A stretch of DNA of 64,000 nt from contig CAMTWO010000003.1 in assembly GCA_947085405.1 (NCBI GenBank), positions 54,157 to 118,156 on the forward strand, written 5' to 3'. Shown piece after piece: positions 32,269-42,075 of the stretch. This DNA is from JASEGV01 sp947085405 (GTDB lineage: Bacteria; Bacteroidota; Ignavibacteria; UBA10030; BY39). The notes under the pieces are model-generated. The model was not told where the DNA came from and did not search any database. It saw only the letters and a list, made by a program, of their open reading frames with translations. Both the position numbers and the translations under genes were made by a program. Position 1 is the first letter of the stretch, and each line of letters opens with the position of its first letter.

Positions 32269-32676
32269 ATGAGGAGTTTACATTTTGTAGCATTTGGATT
32301 ATGCACTTTCATTTTAGCGGGATGTGGATCAACGAAAGAAACTGCTGAGTTAAAAGAACCGAGTCGTGTAATAACTGAAGAACTGCCTCCGCCCCCGCCC
32401 GAAAATCCTGAAAAAGTGGTTGTCGAAAATTTTTCGATTCAAATCGGTGCATTTGAAAAAGAGGAAAACGCACTTCAATTTGCCTACAACGCAAAAAATC
32501 TTTTAAAAGAAGACATCTACAATATTTACGATAAAGCAAAGCAGATATACCGTGTGATGGTAGGAAAATTCAACAGCAAAGAAACTGCAACTGAATTCCG
32601 CGACCAATTTGTAAAAAAATTCCCGGACTACGGCAACGCCTGGGTGATTGATGTAAATAATGAAGTAATCCGATGA
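32269..32676 (+). CDS. SPOR-domain lipoprotein
   Basis: 135 residues. Lipobox ILAGCG (Cys19), a Pro-rich linker (LPPPPPENPEK) and a C-terminal SPOR domain (FSIQIGAFEKEENALQFAYN, YRVMVGKFNSKETATEF). SPOR domains bind denuded peptidoglycan at division sites. Overlaps the next SPOR gene by 4 bp (ATGA). Confidence 0.85.
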   Translation: MRSLHFVAFGLCTFILAGCGSTKETAELKEPSRVITEELPPPPPENPEKVVVENFSIQIGAFEKEENALQFAYNAKNLLKEDIYNIYDKAKQIYRVMVGKFNSKETATEFRDQFVKKFPDYGNAWVIDVNNEVIR

Positions 32677-33212
32677 AAGTAAATTTATTCATATTAATTT
32701 TATCGTTTTATCTTTGGGGATGTGCTGCACTCTTTAAAAGTGAGCCAGCTAAAACTCCCGAAAAACAACAGAAAGAATTTTTAGATAAATACGAAAAAAC
32801 TTTTAATCCTGCCGATTACGATGATGATGTTGAAAAAGAAGAAAAGGAAAACGATCGGTCTGAGGCGGATAAAAATTTCGTTGGTACAAAAAAGGGAGAA
32901 ACTGATAAGGTTGAATCGGAAATTATATCCGGCTTCAGAATTCAAATATTGATGACCTCAGAAATTGATGAAGCAAATACAATAAAAAACCAGATATCTC
33001 CACTCCTCCAATCCGATTGGGTTTATATGCTTCACGAAGCACCCTACTATAAAATCAGAGCGGGTGATTTTCCAGACCGTGCATCAGCAAATCATTTGTT
33101 AAAATTTCTAATCGACTCAGGTTATAAAACTGCGTGGATAGTACCGGATAAAGTATATAAATCGCCTCCTCCAAAGCCAAAAGAACCTGTTTTCGAAACC
33201 GATGGAAATTGA
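32673..33212 (+). CDS. SPOR-domain lipoprotein
   Basis: 179 residues with lipobox LWGCAA (Cys17), an acidic/basic linker (residues 30-85) and a SPOR-like domain (GFRIQILMTSEIDEANTIKN, YKIRAGDFPDRASANHLLKF). Paralogue of the gene before it. Its last 49 bp are repeated at 33723-33771, so the present C-terminus (EPVFETDGN) may differ from the ancestral one (EPVFETE). Confidence 0.82.
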   Translation: MKVNLFILILSFYLWGCAALFKSEPAKTPEKQQKEFLDKYEKTFNPADYDDDVEKEEKENDRSEADKNFVGTKKGETDKVESEIISGFRIQILMTSEIDEANTIKNQISPLLQSDWVYMLHEAPYYKIRAGDFPDRASANHLLKFLIDSGYKTAWIVPDKVYKSPPPKPKEPVFETDGN

Positions 33213-33780
33213 AAATCTCTTGTTTCCCGCATTGCAGAACCCATTTTTCTTGTATGGTTTCTAAATTTTTCATTTTGCACGGATAATAAGTAAGACCCTC
33301 GCTTTGCGTAGTAGTTGATATTTTTTTTTCTTTACCTATCTGGGACAAGTCCGTAGGTCGCCATTTGGTACAAATATAGGCGACTTGTATGTTTGTAGCC
33401 GTGAAAGAAAATAATGTATTTCCAATCCAGCGGAGTGGTAGGTTCCAATCGAACATTCGACCCCGCTGGGGTCGGGTTCATTACATCTTTTCTAATCTAC
33501 AAACATTTGACTCCTAACGGCCTACGGCTCTTCGAGCCGAAGGCTCGTAGAGAGTCCTAAACCTGTTTTCCGTATTACCGCTCCCATTTTCCTAAGATCG
33601 TTTTTGTAACTCTTTATTTTGTATATTCTATGTGTGTGGAAAAAAGAAAAGGGATCGATATTCAAAATTCGATGTTCGATATTCGATATTGCAACTAATC
33701 TAACACCTGTGAGAAAAACGGGAAGTATTTAAATCGCTTCCTCCTATACCAAAAGAACCTGTTTTCGAAACAGAATAAGA
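33213..33780. other. Structured, gene-free insert between SPOR copy ends
   Basis: 568 bp with no ORF I trust. It holds several hairpins: GACAAGTCCGTAGGTCGCC with a complementary GGCGACTTGT (33350-33390), TTCGACCCCGCTGGGGTCGG (near 33455-33475) and GGCCTACGGCTCTTCGAGCC with GGCTCGTAG (33519-33551). It ends with a repeat of the SPOR gene tail at 33723-33771 (about 90% identical to 33151-33199). It looks like a duplication or insertion rather than a gene. Confidence 0.6.
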
Positions 33781-35451
33781 TTAAAATTTAATATTCACCC
33801 CATCGATCGGCCATCGCGCCCTGACCTTAATAGTATCGGAGTAGATTCCTAACATTTCAGAATAGCGATGTGGAAATATTTTACCAGAATCATATTTTCC
33901 ATTTTTATTTTCATCAATAAATGCTTCGATTGTATATTGCCCTTCGGGTAAATTTGAAAATTCAAAAGTCTGAACTTGGTTTACTTTAAGGGAAACCGGC
34001 AAAACTGTAAAATTATTAATGTTCACTAAACGAACAACAACCCAATGATAAAGAGAGTCGGGCGAATCTACTGAAACGCTGCCGCGGATTAATCCTAATT
34101 TTTTTGAATCGATAGTGGTGAATTTAATAACCACGACACTATCACGAATAGAATCCATAACCATTTTTATTGAATACTCGACTTTACTTTGTAACGGTAC
34201 AGAAGGTTTGAAAATTAAGTTAGCATCGGATTGCCAGAAAAATTTGCCATCGACTTTTACTTTCCCCGAATCAATAAATTGAAAACTATTTTCAAAACCG
34301 ATTCTGTTTATCGGCTCACTAAACATCATATAAACTTCTTGTGTAAAAGGCACATCAATAGCATTCTTTGATATGTTAATAAATACCAAAGTTGGTTTTG
34401 TAGTATCTGATTGAGTAGTGCCGTGAAAATAAATAAAATTATTTTTTAGCAAAATAGAATTTCCCGCCGTATCAATAATGTTGTGCGCAATCAATTGATA
34501 AGTTTGTGAATCCTGAATAGAAGTAGTTAACGAAATTGCATTTAGTTGTTGACTTACCAAAGCGAATGAATTGATTTCCAGCGGATTGTTTGTAACGGTA
34601 TCAGTTATCGTAAACGAGATTGTATTTAAAACAGAAGTATCGATCGGTTCACTAAATCTTACTAGAACATTATTCCTATCAATTGCTGATGCACTTACGA
34701 TAAACGGTGAAGAGGTATCCTCGACAGCCAACTGGAATTTAAGATTCGAGACTGTCGGATTTTCGGGAATAAGATAAATATCTGAATTCGCACAACTAAA
34801 GCGATCTATCTGTGGATCATACAGCAAATTGTTATACTGATCATTGATTGCAAAGAGGCGGTAGGTTCCGTAGGATAAATTTTTCAGGATAAACGAACCG
34901 TCGTTTCCTGTTTGAGTAAGATAATCCGGTTTTACATTTTGTGGATTCAGTGTATCCGGTTCGCGGTTATCAAGTTTATAGGCGAATAATGTAACACCTT
35001 CAGGTTTTTTATCAAAAATTTTTCCCGATATTGTTGCAGTGTCGATAACGCCGGTTGTTGAAAACGCTAAACTAAAAGCATGTTCCATCCGGTTGCCATT
35101 CCTGTCTTTCACATCGGTCCCAAGTGAAAATACGTAGGTTGTGCTATCGCGTAATTTTTCAGTGAACAGAATATCTAATTCCTTACCACTCCATTCAAAT
35201 TCCAACAATCCCAAATCGGGCGAAATAAAAACCGCTTCCTGAACGGTACGTTGCTCAACATACTCACTGAATTTTAAATAGATACGATTGCCTTTAAAAA
35301 ACAATGAGTTCTCTTCGGGAATTGTTTCAATAACTTGAGGAGGTGTTGTATCTGGAGGACCTCCCGACGGGTAAAATTGTCCGGCGCAATTCACACCCAA
35401 TACTGATATTCCGAATATAATAATTGTCCTTTTTATAATATGGATGTTCAT
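33781..35451 (-). CDS. Ig-like-domain lipoprotein (Big_5/SbsA type)
   Basis: 556 residues. Lipobox VLGVNC (Cys about 22), then GGPPDTTPPQVIETIPEENS, the typical opening of Bacteroidota SbsA-Ig-like lipoproteins, then a YVEQRTVQEAVFISP-type Ig fold and at least one further Big_5 copy (NISKNAIDVPFTQEVYMMFS). A carboxypeptidase-regulatory-like segment lies between (GNDGSFILKNLSYGTYRLFA). Anchored to the envelope; exact role unknown. Shares its start/stop base with mltG. Confidence 0.8.
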   Translation of the reverse strand: MNIHIIKRTIIIFGISVLGVNCAGQFYPSGGPPDTTPPQVIETIPEENSLFFKGNRIYLKFSEYVEQRTVQEAVFISPDLGLLEFEWSGKELDILFTEKLRDSTTYVFSLGTDVKDRNGNRMEHAFSLAFSTTGVIDTATISGKIFDKKPEGVTLFAYKLDNREPDTLNPQNVKPDYLTQTGNDGSFILKNLSYGTYRLFAINDQYNNLLYDPQIDRFSCANSDIYLIPENPTVSNLKFQLAVEDTSSPFIVSASAIDRNNVLVRFSEPIDTSVLNTISFTITDTVTNNPLEINSFALVSQQLNAISLTTSIQDSQTYQLIAHNIIDTAGNSILLKNNFIYFHGTTQSDTTKPTLVFINISKNAIDVPFTQEVYMMFSEPINRIGFENSFQFIDSGKVKVDGKFFWQSDANLIFKPSVPLQSKVEYSIKMVMDSIRDSVVVIKFTTIDSKKLGLIRGSVSVDSPDSLYHWVVVRLVNINNFTVLPVSLKVNQVQTFEFSNLPEGQYTIEAFIDENKNGKYDSGKIFPHRYSEMLGIYSDTIKVRARWPIDGVNIKF

Positions 35452-36485
35452 TAATTTAACCCAGCTTCCTTATTTTGTTGCCTTGCTGCTCTGTTTTTTC
35501 TGAACTGAGATACTGCTTTCTGATGTTCCGAATATGTTCGGGTGAATGTATGTCCTTCAAAACCGGTTGCTACAAAAAAAATATATTTGTGCTTCGCAGG
35601 ATATAATGCAGCAATAATGGATGCTTTACCCGGATTGTTAATCGGTCCCGGTGGTAATCCAAAATAACGGTATGTATTATATGGAGATTCGATTTTTAAA
35701 TCACTATACCTTAATCTTCTTGGGCCATCTTCTATAACATATTGAATTGTCGGGTCGGCTTGTAAAAATATCCGCTTACGCAATCTGTTGTAATAAACTC
35801 CGGCAATTGTTGCACGTTCGGAGTCGAGGTCTGTTTCCCCTTCGACGATTGAAGCCATTGTGATGATTTCGTTTGTGGAAAGTCCAAGTATTTTTGCGCG
35901 TTGTTGTAAGGTGTCGTTGTAAACTTTCCAGAACTGCTCAACCATCCTTTCAATTATTTCTTCCTCATCGGTTTGCCAGTAAAACTGGTAAGTGTCGGGC
36001 ATCAAATATCCTTCCAACGATTCTCCTTCGGCGCCTAATTTTTTTGCGTAGCTTTCATCAAACACAAATTCCACAAATTTAGCTGAATCAATTCCGAGTT
36101 GTTGTGTATATATTTTTGCTTGTTGTGTTGCTTTCAATCCTTCGCGTATTGTTACACTGACACGCAACGCCGATTTCCCGGATTTTAAATCATACAATAT
36201 TTCCAAATTCGACATCCCACCTATGAAAAGATATTTTCCAATTTTAATATCTTTTTCAGCGCTGATAATTTTGCCGGCTAGTTCAAACAAGGTTTTATTT
36301 TTTAAAACATTATTCGCTTTGAGACTTTCAGCGACCTGACCGAAGGTCATACCTTTTGAAACTTTTATAACAATTTCACCCTCGAAATAATTTGGTGCGT
36401 AAAATGTAAAATAAATTAAACCGGAAAATAATATAACAACAAAAGCGAGAAGTAAAACGATAAATTTTGATGTATTTTTTCCCAT
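35451..36485 (-). CDS. mltG: Endolytic transglycosylase MltG
   Basis: 344 residues: one N-terminal membrane helix (FIVLLLAFVVILFSGLIYFT), a LysM-like region, and the YceG catalytic domain with Glu in MASIVEGETDLDSERATIAG, NRLRKRIFLQADPTIQYV and PYNTYRYFGLPPGPINNPG. It cuts nascent glycan strands and helps set their length. Overlaps the downstream lipoprotein gene by one base. Confidence 0.92.
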   Translation of the reverse strand: MGKNTSKFIVLLLAFVVILFSGLIYFTFYAPNYFEGEIVIKVSKGMTFGQVAESLKANNVLKNKTLFELAGKIISAEKDIKIGKYLFIGGMSNLEILYDLKSGKSALRVSVTIREGLKATQQAKIYTQQLGIDSAKFVEFVFDESYAKKLGAEGESLEGYLMPDTYQFYWQTDEEEIIERMVEQFWKVYNDTLQQRAKILGLSTNEIITMASIVEGETDLDSERATIAGVYYNRLRKRIFLQADPTIQYVIEDGPRRLRYSDLKIESPYNTYRYFGLPPGPINNPGKASIIAALYPAKHKYIFFVATGFEGHTFTRTYSEHQKAVSQFRKNRAARQQNKEAGLN

Positions 36486-36497
36486 TCCTTTGCCTTT

Positions 36498-36590
36498 TCA
36501 ATCAATCAGTAAAATGCGAATTTTATTTTCCTGAATCGAAAAATTTATGGGAGCTTGACTGTTATCTGTTTTGGGTGTTAGTTTTGCCAT
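36498..36590 (-). CDS. Possible 30-residue ORF, doubtful
   Basis: ATG 36590 to TGA 36498, between tsaD and mltG on the same strand. The peptide ends NKIRILLID, which resembles the first strand of a response regulator (IRILxxDD) cut short. The ribosome site is weak (GAG, close to the ATG). It could be a truncated remnant or chance. Confidence 0.2.
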   Translation of the reverse strand: MAKLTPKTDNSQAPINFSIQENKIRILLID

Positions 36591-36599
36591 ACTCGTTTT

Positions 36600-37622
36600 T
36601 CAAGTGATGCATAAATTTGCTACAGCACTAATTTCATAATTCGAGGTAACTCCTCTTTCTAAAAGCATCCAACCCACAATTGCGACCATAGCGCCGTTAT
36701 CGGTGCAGTACTCTAAATCGGGTATAAAAACTTTTACATTACTTTGCTCGCCGGCTGCAAGTAATCTTTTTCGTAATTCAGAATTTGCGGAAACACCCCC
36801 TGATACAGATAAATGTTTCACTTTATATTTCTCGACTGCTCTCATAGTTTTCTCTACTAAAACATCTACAACCGCAGCTTGGAAACTTGCACACAAATCG
36901 GAAAGCTGCTGAACATCTAACTTTTTCGAATTCTCGTTTATCGGATAATACCCTCTGTTCTTCAACCAGTACAACACCGAAGTTTTAATACCACTGAAAC
37001 TAAATTCAAAACTATCCTCGCTTAAGTACGAGCGGGGAAATTTAACAAAATTACTATTTCCACTTTGGGCAAGCTTATCGAGCTGCGGTCCTCCGGGAAA
37101 ACCAAGTCCTAACATTTTTGCAACTTTATCGTAAGCTTCACCTGCTGCATCATCGAGAGTTTCACCTAATAATTCGTGATTAAACGGTTCTTTAACGAGC
37201 ACCAACTGTGTGTGCCCGCCCGAAACAATTAAACATACAAAAGGATATTCTGGTTTTTCTTCGCCTAAAAAATTTGAGTAAAGATGTGCCTGCATGTGAT
37301 TTACTCCGACGAACGGAATCTTGAGACCGTAAGCAAAAGCTTTTGCAAAATTTAAGCCGACTAACAACGCTCCAATCAAACCCGGACCGTAAGTAACTGC
37401 CACACCGTCAATCTGAGTTTTGTTTATGCCGGCATCGATAATTGCTTTTTCAACCACAGGGATAATAAGTTTTTGATGCGCCCTCGATGCTAACTCGGGC
37501 ACAACCCCGCCATATCTTTGATGTATAATTTGAGATGAAATAATGTTCGATTTCACCTTACCATCAATCAAAATTGCAGCCGAAGTTTCATCACACGATG
37601 TTTCAATTCCAAGTACTATCAT
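36600..37622 (-). CDS. tsaD: tRNA N6-adenosine threonylcarbamoyltransferase
   Basis: 340 residues. ASKHA fold with GIETSCDETSAAILIDGK, the metal site H109-x3-H113 in VGVNHMQAHLYSN, and the later SVSGGVSANSELRKRL and EYCTDNGAMVAIVGW. With TsaB and TsaE it puts the t6A modification on ANN-decoding tRNAs. Divergent from the barrel-protein gene. Confidence 0.95.
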   Translation of the reverse strand: MIVLGIETSCDETSAAILIDGKVKSNIISSQIIHQRYGGVVPELASRAHQKLIIPVVEKAIIDAGINKTQIDGVAVTYGPGLIGALLVGLNFAKAFAYGLKIPFVGVNHMQAHLYSNFLGEEKPEYPFVCLIVSGGHTQLVLVKEPFNHELLGETLDDAAGEAYDKVAKMLGLGFPGGPQLDKLAQSGNSNFVKFPRSYLSEDSFEFSFSGIKTSVLYWLKNRGYYPINENSKKLDVQQLSDLCASFQAAVVDVLVEKTMRAVEKYKVKHLSVSGGVSANSELRKRLLAAGEQSNVKVFIPDLEYCTDNGAMVAIVGWMLLERGVTSNYEISAVANLCIT

Positions 37623-37718
37623 AGTTATGAATAATAAATAAAATTTTTAAGAAACTTGCAACCGATGTAAAATTTTTCTATTTTGCTGATGTATTAAATC
37701 AAATAGGATAATATCAAT

Positions 37719-38168
37719 ATGAAAAAATCTATCTTACTTATTCTGTCGCTTGTTGCTACTTTCGCATTTTCACAGGAAAGAGGATTCGGTATAGGATTAA
37801 TGTTGGGTGAACCGACCGGCATAAGTTTAAAAAGCTGGACTTCCCCGACTAATGCAATTGATGCCGGTTTGGCGTGGTCGTTTTATAAAAACCCTGCATT
37901 ACATATACACGCCGATTATCTTTGGCACGACTTCGATTTAATAAAAACGAAAGAGCGCATTCCTGTTTATTATGGTGTTGGCGGTAGAATACGGCTTGGA
38001 GATAGAAATAATGGACGGATTGGTGTGCGTGGTGTTTTTGGAATTGGATTCTTATTGAAGCAAGCGCCGGTTGATTTTTTTATCGAACTTGCACCGATAC
38101 TCGACCTCATCCCCGGAACGACACTAAATATGAATGGTGGAATTGGGGCAAGATATTTTTTTGAATAA
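37719..38168 (+). CDS. Small outer-membrane beta-barrel-like protein
   Basis: 149 residues. Signal peptide to about residue 19 (ATFAFSQ), then alternating strands rich in Gly and aromatics (GFGIGLMLGEPTGISLKSWT, IDAGLAWSFYKNPALHIHAD) and a final aromatic C-terminus (GIGARYFFE), as expected for an outer-membrane strand recognised by BamA. No specific family named. Confidence 0.7.
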   Translation: MKKSILLILSLVATFAFSQERGFGIGLMLGEPTGISLKSWTSPTNAIDAGLAWSFYKNPALHIHADYLWHDFDLIKTKERIPVYYGVGGRIRLGDRNNGRIGVRGVFGIGFLLKQAPVDFFIELAPILDLIPGTTLNMNGGIGARYFFE

Positions 38169-38172
38169 AAAA

Positions 38173-38193
38173 GGGCGGTATTGTAAACCGCCC
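38173..38193. terminator. Bidirectional terminator hairpin
   Basis: GGGCGGT-ATTGTAA-ACCGCCC stem-loop flanked by A-run on the left (AAAAAA) and TATATAAAAA on the right, 5 bp after the barrel gene stop and 34 bp from the stop of the convergent secreted-protein gene. Confidence 0.75.
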
Positions 38194-38226
38194 TATATAA
38201 AAAGCAAATGTTAAGGACAAATGTCC

Positions 38227-40983
38227 TTATTTCAGCAACAACATTTTCTTCATAAAAGTCTGTTGCTCTCTATTGTCGCTTAAATTTTCGATGACCATCC
38301 TATAAAAATAAACACCACTCGGTAGATTTCCCGCTTCAAATATAATTTCATGTCTTCCCTCTTCATAAATCTCTCGATTGGTTAGGACTGCAACTTGTTG
38401 TCCAAGTGTATTAAACACTTGAATAGCTACGTATGACTCCTCCTTTAGCTGAAACTCAATGCTTGTGTAGGGATTAAAAGGATTGGGATAATTTTGGTAT
38501 AACTGATACACTTTGGAAGTAATGTCCTTATCCTTTACACTAACGATGGAAGAAGTTGTGAATCTGGAAATTGGACTCCAAGATACACCAGAAGTCATTC
38601 TGACTTCCACTCTCCAATAGTACCTAGTCGATTTAATTAATGGCCCCACTGTTCTAAATGTTTGAGTTACCCAGTAATCATCAATTATCGGATTATTAAA
38701 CATAGGGTTTGTGGCAAGTTGGAGTCGATAGCTGCTTACATCTTCCGACGAACTCCATGTTAGTGTTGGAGTTAAAGTGGTAATTTCTGCACCATCGATC
38801 GGAGACCCTAGCCTACTGTTAAAAGTCCACGTCCCCTCTACAATATTCATTGTATATATCTTTAACTTACTAACTAAATTGTTACTAATTATTATATTGC
38901 GTGAACTCCTCATATCCACAATCTGGGTGCCGCCGACTTCCCAAATCTCGATAAAGCTGTAATATGAACTCAAGTATGCAGGCCAAGAAATTTCTATAGG
39001 ATAATCAGCAGGTTCAGCTTGTATAGAAATTTGGAAAGAATCGACACGATTTACATAATACCAATACCATTCTCTAAAATCAGATTTTACACCATTACCT
39101 AAACACCACTCATAGCCTGTTCTTGAATCAATAAACCTTACATCATACCCGGGGGCAAGAGGTTGTAGTTCATGTTCACCAATATTTTCGTCTATACAAT
39201 CTGTTCCAAACTTGTGCCCACCAAATTTCAGGGTATCTTTGTTAGTCGTGCTGCTGGTGTTAAAAATTAGAGGAATTGAGAATCTTAGGGGTATAGAATC
39301 GGTTCCGGTAGTAAATTGTGAGATAAGCGAAAATTCGCTTACGCCGTTATCATTAATTGCCCGTGCACGCCAATAATAGAGTGTATTAGCAATAAAAGGT
39401 CCAAGATTATATCTAAAGATTCCCATTGTATCTTCGTGAACAATTTGATTAAATAAGGAATCTCTAGAAACTTGCAAATTATAAAATTTTGCTCCAAACT
39501 GTGAATACATAAAGAAATTCGACCTGAGTGCTACATCAATAGTTTCATTTAGTGGTGATTTCAAAATTGGCACTGATGGGAATGAAACTGTAAACTCCCT
39601 GACTAATGAATAATTTCCCCATCCGCAATCATTCCCTCCTTGTACCCGCCAATAATATTTTGTGTCAATTAATAACGGTCCCACAGTTGGAGAGCTTTGA
39701 GTCAATGTTGAATCATCGAATACTTTATCTAAGAACAATGAATCTCTTGCTATTTGTAAACGATAATTTGTTGAACCTATGATGACATCCCATACAAAAT
39801 TCGGGCGATTAGAAACCCCCAACTCCTTATTTTGAGGAGACCATAACCGAGGAACAGTAGGTAACGAAACTTTGAAATGGCTTGCGGAAGAAAAAGGGGA
39901 TGTTTCTGATGAATTTTTCGAACGCACTCGCCAATAGTATATTCTATCAATCTCTAACGGTCCGATTTGTTGATAGGTTTCAGTTATCGTAGAATCGTGG
40001 AAGACCAGATTGTTGAAAGACCCGTCGGTGGCTACTTGTAATTCATAAGATGTAGCAACCTGAACACGAGTCCACATTAATACCGGTGTTCGTGAAATAC
40101 CAATCGCACTATAACTGGGGAAAAATAATCCAGGAGCTCTTATAGGTGGAATAATATACTTAAAGCTTCGGACCGTGTAACAACTATACCCATTACTATT
40201 GGTAGCTTGAACTCTCCAAAAATATTCGACGTTCAGTTCCAATTGGCGGAATATAAAAGTGGTATCCGTGAGCACAGAATCACTAAAAACCAAGTTGTTA
40301 AATAAAAAATCTTTAGCAATCTGGAAGCGATAATTATCAGCCCCACCAACTGGTTTCCAAACGAATAATACAGAATCTTCTAAAACTGGCAAGCGATCGT
40401 GAGGTAATAATTGTACTGGAGTCGGTGGTGGAGTGTTAGCCCATAATGGCTTTTTCTCGATAATGAGATAATAGGTCGTAATGTCTGGGTCGTCAAGAAC
40501 ATATTCTGTATTATCTAACATGTCAAATTTAATTGTTGAATTATTTAATCTATTAGATAAGGTTGCGGAAATTAGATAGTTTGAAAAAGTATTATTCCAA
40601 TTAACAGTTAGAGGGAATTCAGTTCCTATAAATTGAAACTTGATTTTAAAAGTATCTTTCGTTGCAATACTACTCCATTTTCTTATATCTACATCGAGTC
40701 CTAATCCCATACAGTTTACGTTGAAACCACGAGGGTCGATGAACCTAACATCGAATGAAGGAGATGGCGGCGAAGGCGGTTGTTCCATCTCACCTAAATT
40801 CTTATCAATACAATAAGTTGCATCTGTATGTCCACCAAAAGTTAATGAACGCAGATAGCTGGAATCATTGGCAAAAAAGAACAATTGAAGACGATAATCA
40901 GACGATTGTGAAAATGAGAAATTATTAAACAGTAATGAAAATAAAATACTCATTGAACATGAAAGAAAAATTTTGTACCGCAT
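38227..40983 (-). CDS. Large FN3-repeat protein with type IX sorting domain
   Basis: 918 residues, secreted. Signal peptide about 1-25. Two copies of a Cys-bearing module (near residues 47-150 and 572-690: FGGHTDATYCIDKNLGEMEQ / FGGHKFGTDCIDENIGEHEL, then DVRFID) flank at least four fibronectin-III-like repeats (NYRLQIAKDFLFNNLVFSDS-type strand plus WRVxxxN). The C-terminus is a por-type sorting domain (QNYPNPFNPYTSIEF, LGQQVAVL, SGVYFYRMV). Likely exported to the surface by the type IX system; substrate unknown. Confidence 0.85.
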   Translation of the reverse strand: MRYKIFLSCSMSILFSLLFNNFSFSQSSDYRLQLFFFANDSSYLRSLTFGGHTDATYCIDKNLGEMEQPPSPPSPSFDVRFIDPRGFNVNCMGLGLDVDIRKWSSIATKDTFKIKFQFIGTEFPLTVNWNNTFSNYLISATLSNRLNNSTIKFDMLDNTEYVLDDPDITTYYLIIEKKPLWANTPPPTPVQLLPHDRLPVLEDSVLFVWKPVGGADNYRFQIAKDFLFNNLVFSDSVLTDTTFIFRQLELNVEYFWRVQATNSNGYSCYTVRSFKYIIPPIRAPGLFFPSYSAIGISRTPVLMWTRVQVATSYELQVATDGSFNNLVFHDSTITETYQQIGPLEIDRIYYWRVRSKNSSETSPFSSASHFKVSLPTVPRLWSPQNKELGVSNRPNFVWDVIIGSTNYRLQIARDSLFLDKVFDDSTLTQSSPTVGPLLIDTKYYWRVQGGNDCGWGNYSLVREFTVSFPSVPILKSPLNETIDVALRSNFFMYSQFGAKFYNLQVSRDSLFNQIVHEDTMGIFRYNLGPFIANTLYYWRARAINDNGVSEFSLISQFTTGTDSIPLRFSIPLIFNTSSTTNKDTLKFGGHKFGTDCIDENIGEHELQPLAPGYDVRFIDSRTGYEWCLGNGVKSDFREWYWYYVNRVDSFQISIQAEPADYPIEISWPAYLSSYYSFIEIWEVGGTQIVDMRSSRNIIISNNLVSKLKIYTMNIVEGTWTFNSRLGSPIDGAEITTLTPTLTWSSSEDVSSYRLQLATNPMFNNPIIDDYWVTQTFRTVGPLIKSTRYYWRVEVRMTSGVSWSPISRFTTSSIVSVKDKDITSKVYQLYQNYPNPFNPYTSIEFQLKEESYVAIQVFNTLGQQVAVLTNREIYEEGRHEIIFEAGNLPSGVYFYRMVIENLSDNREQQTFMKKMLLLK

Positions 40984-41151
40984 ATACCCCTCCGTAAAAT
41001 GTTATTTAGTTACACTGTTTTGACTAACACTAATGTCATCAATAATATAATTCAGAAAAAAAGAAAATACAAATTTATATTGCTTCTCTTTCCCTTTTTT
41101 CTTATATTAACGCAGTTAATTTTTAAGATTCATTCATAAGAAAGTATATTT

Positions 41152-41343
41152 ATGTCAAAAGTATGTGAAATATGCGGAAAAAGACCACTTAGCGGCAATA
41201 ATATAAGTCATGCCCACAACCGTACTCGTCGGCGTTGGTTACCGAACTTAAAAAATGTACATGCGAGTGTGAATGGAAAACCTGCACGCGTAAAAGTATG
41301 TACTACCTGTATAAAACAAGGTAAAGTTACAAAAGCTGCATAA
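41152..41343 (+). CDS. rpmB: Ribosomal protein bL28
   Basis: 63 residues: SKVCEICGKRPLSGNNISHA, HNRTRRRWLPNLKNVHAS, VCTTCIKQGKVTKA. Contains the two CxxC zinc pairs of the zinc-binding form. A clear terminator follows. Single-gene unit. Confidence 0.95.
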   Translation: MSKVCEICGKRPLSGNNISHAHNRTRRRWLPNLKNVHASVNGKPARVKVCTTCIKQGKVTKAA

Positions 41344-41368
41344 GTTTTAAAACATTGGTTTTATAAAA

Positions 41369-41396
41369 AGCCCGACCAACAAGTTGGGCTTTTTTG
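41369..41396 (+). terminator. Rho-independent terminator after rpmB
   Basis: AAGCCCGACC-AACAAG-TTGGGCTT stem followed by TTTTT, 26 bp after the rpmB stop. Confidence 0.85.
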
Positions 41397-41430
41397 TTTC
41401 ACTTGCATAAATCAAAATTTTTCTTTAAAT

Positions 41431-42075
41431 ATGCCTATGGCAAACAATGTTACAATAACATTACCGAACTCGCTCACCTTTCTAAGAATTGTTCTCACTC
41501 CATTTTTTTTAGTCCTGTTTATTTCTGATTCGTTATTTTACAAACAAATTTCATTAGCCGTATTCATTATTGCAGCACTCACCGATTGGTACGACGGGTG
41601 GGCTGCTCGCAAATGGGGCAACATCAGCCGCCTCGGTATATTTTTGGATCCGCTCGCCGATAAAATTTTATCTTCAACAGCACTCATTGCATTCGCTTAT
41701 TTAAATTTAATTGATGCCTGGATGGTCGCAATTATCGTTTTTCGTGATCTTCTGATTACCGTCTTACGTTCAATCGCTGAGTTAAGAGACCAACCGATTG
41801 TTACAACATATTTAGCAAAAGCTAAAACTACTATTCAATACGTGGTCATCTATTATATATTAGTTCTCTATGTAGTCAGAACGATTCCATTACTTCAGAT
41901 TAACCATCCAACTTTATACGATCTGATTGACAACCTTCTCCATCCGCAAGTGCTTTTCGGAATGATGATACTCGTTACTATCTTCACTGTATGGACAGGC
42001 GTCTCTTACATTTATTACAATCGGAAATTCATCCAATCTCTCTATAAAAAAAATACTTCCGATGCAATCGAATAA
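41431..42075 (+). CDS. pgsA: CDP-diacylglycerol-glycerol-3-phosphate phosphatidyltransferase
   Basis: 214 residues, about five membrane helices. The CDP-alcohol motif is DGWAARKWGNISRLGIFLDP then LAD (DGx2ARx8Gx3Dx3D). Makes phosphatidylglycerol phosphate. The start may be ATG 41431 or the Met two codons later. Overlaps pgpA, the next enzyme of the pathway, by 14 bp. Confidence 0.92.
   Translation: MPMANNVTITLPNSLTFLRIVLTPFFLVLFISDSLFYKQISLAVFIIAALTDWYDGWAARKWGNISRLGIFLDPLADKILSSTALIAFAYLNLIDAWMVAIIVFRDLLITVLRSIAELRDQPIVTTYLAKAKTTIQYVVIYYILVLYVVRTIPLLQINHPTLYDLIDNLLHPQVLFGMMILVTIFTVWTGVSYIYYNRKFIQSLYKKNTSDAIE

Noticed and set aside
33055..33456. 133-codon minus-strand ORF
   Set aside because: It overlaps the end of the SPOR gene on the other strand and the hairpin-rich insert; no protein-like pattern.
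33400..33480. tRNA-like TTCGA segment
   Set aside because: TTCGAC occurs in a CCCCGCTGGGG hairpin, but no acceptor, D or anticodon arms can be built around it.
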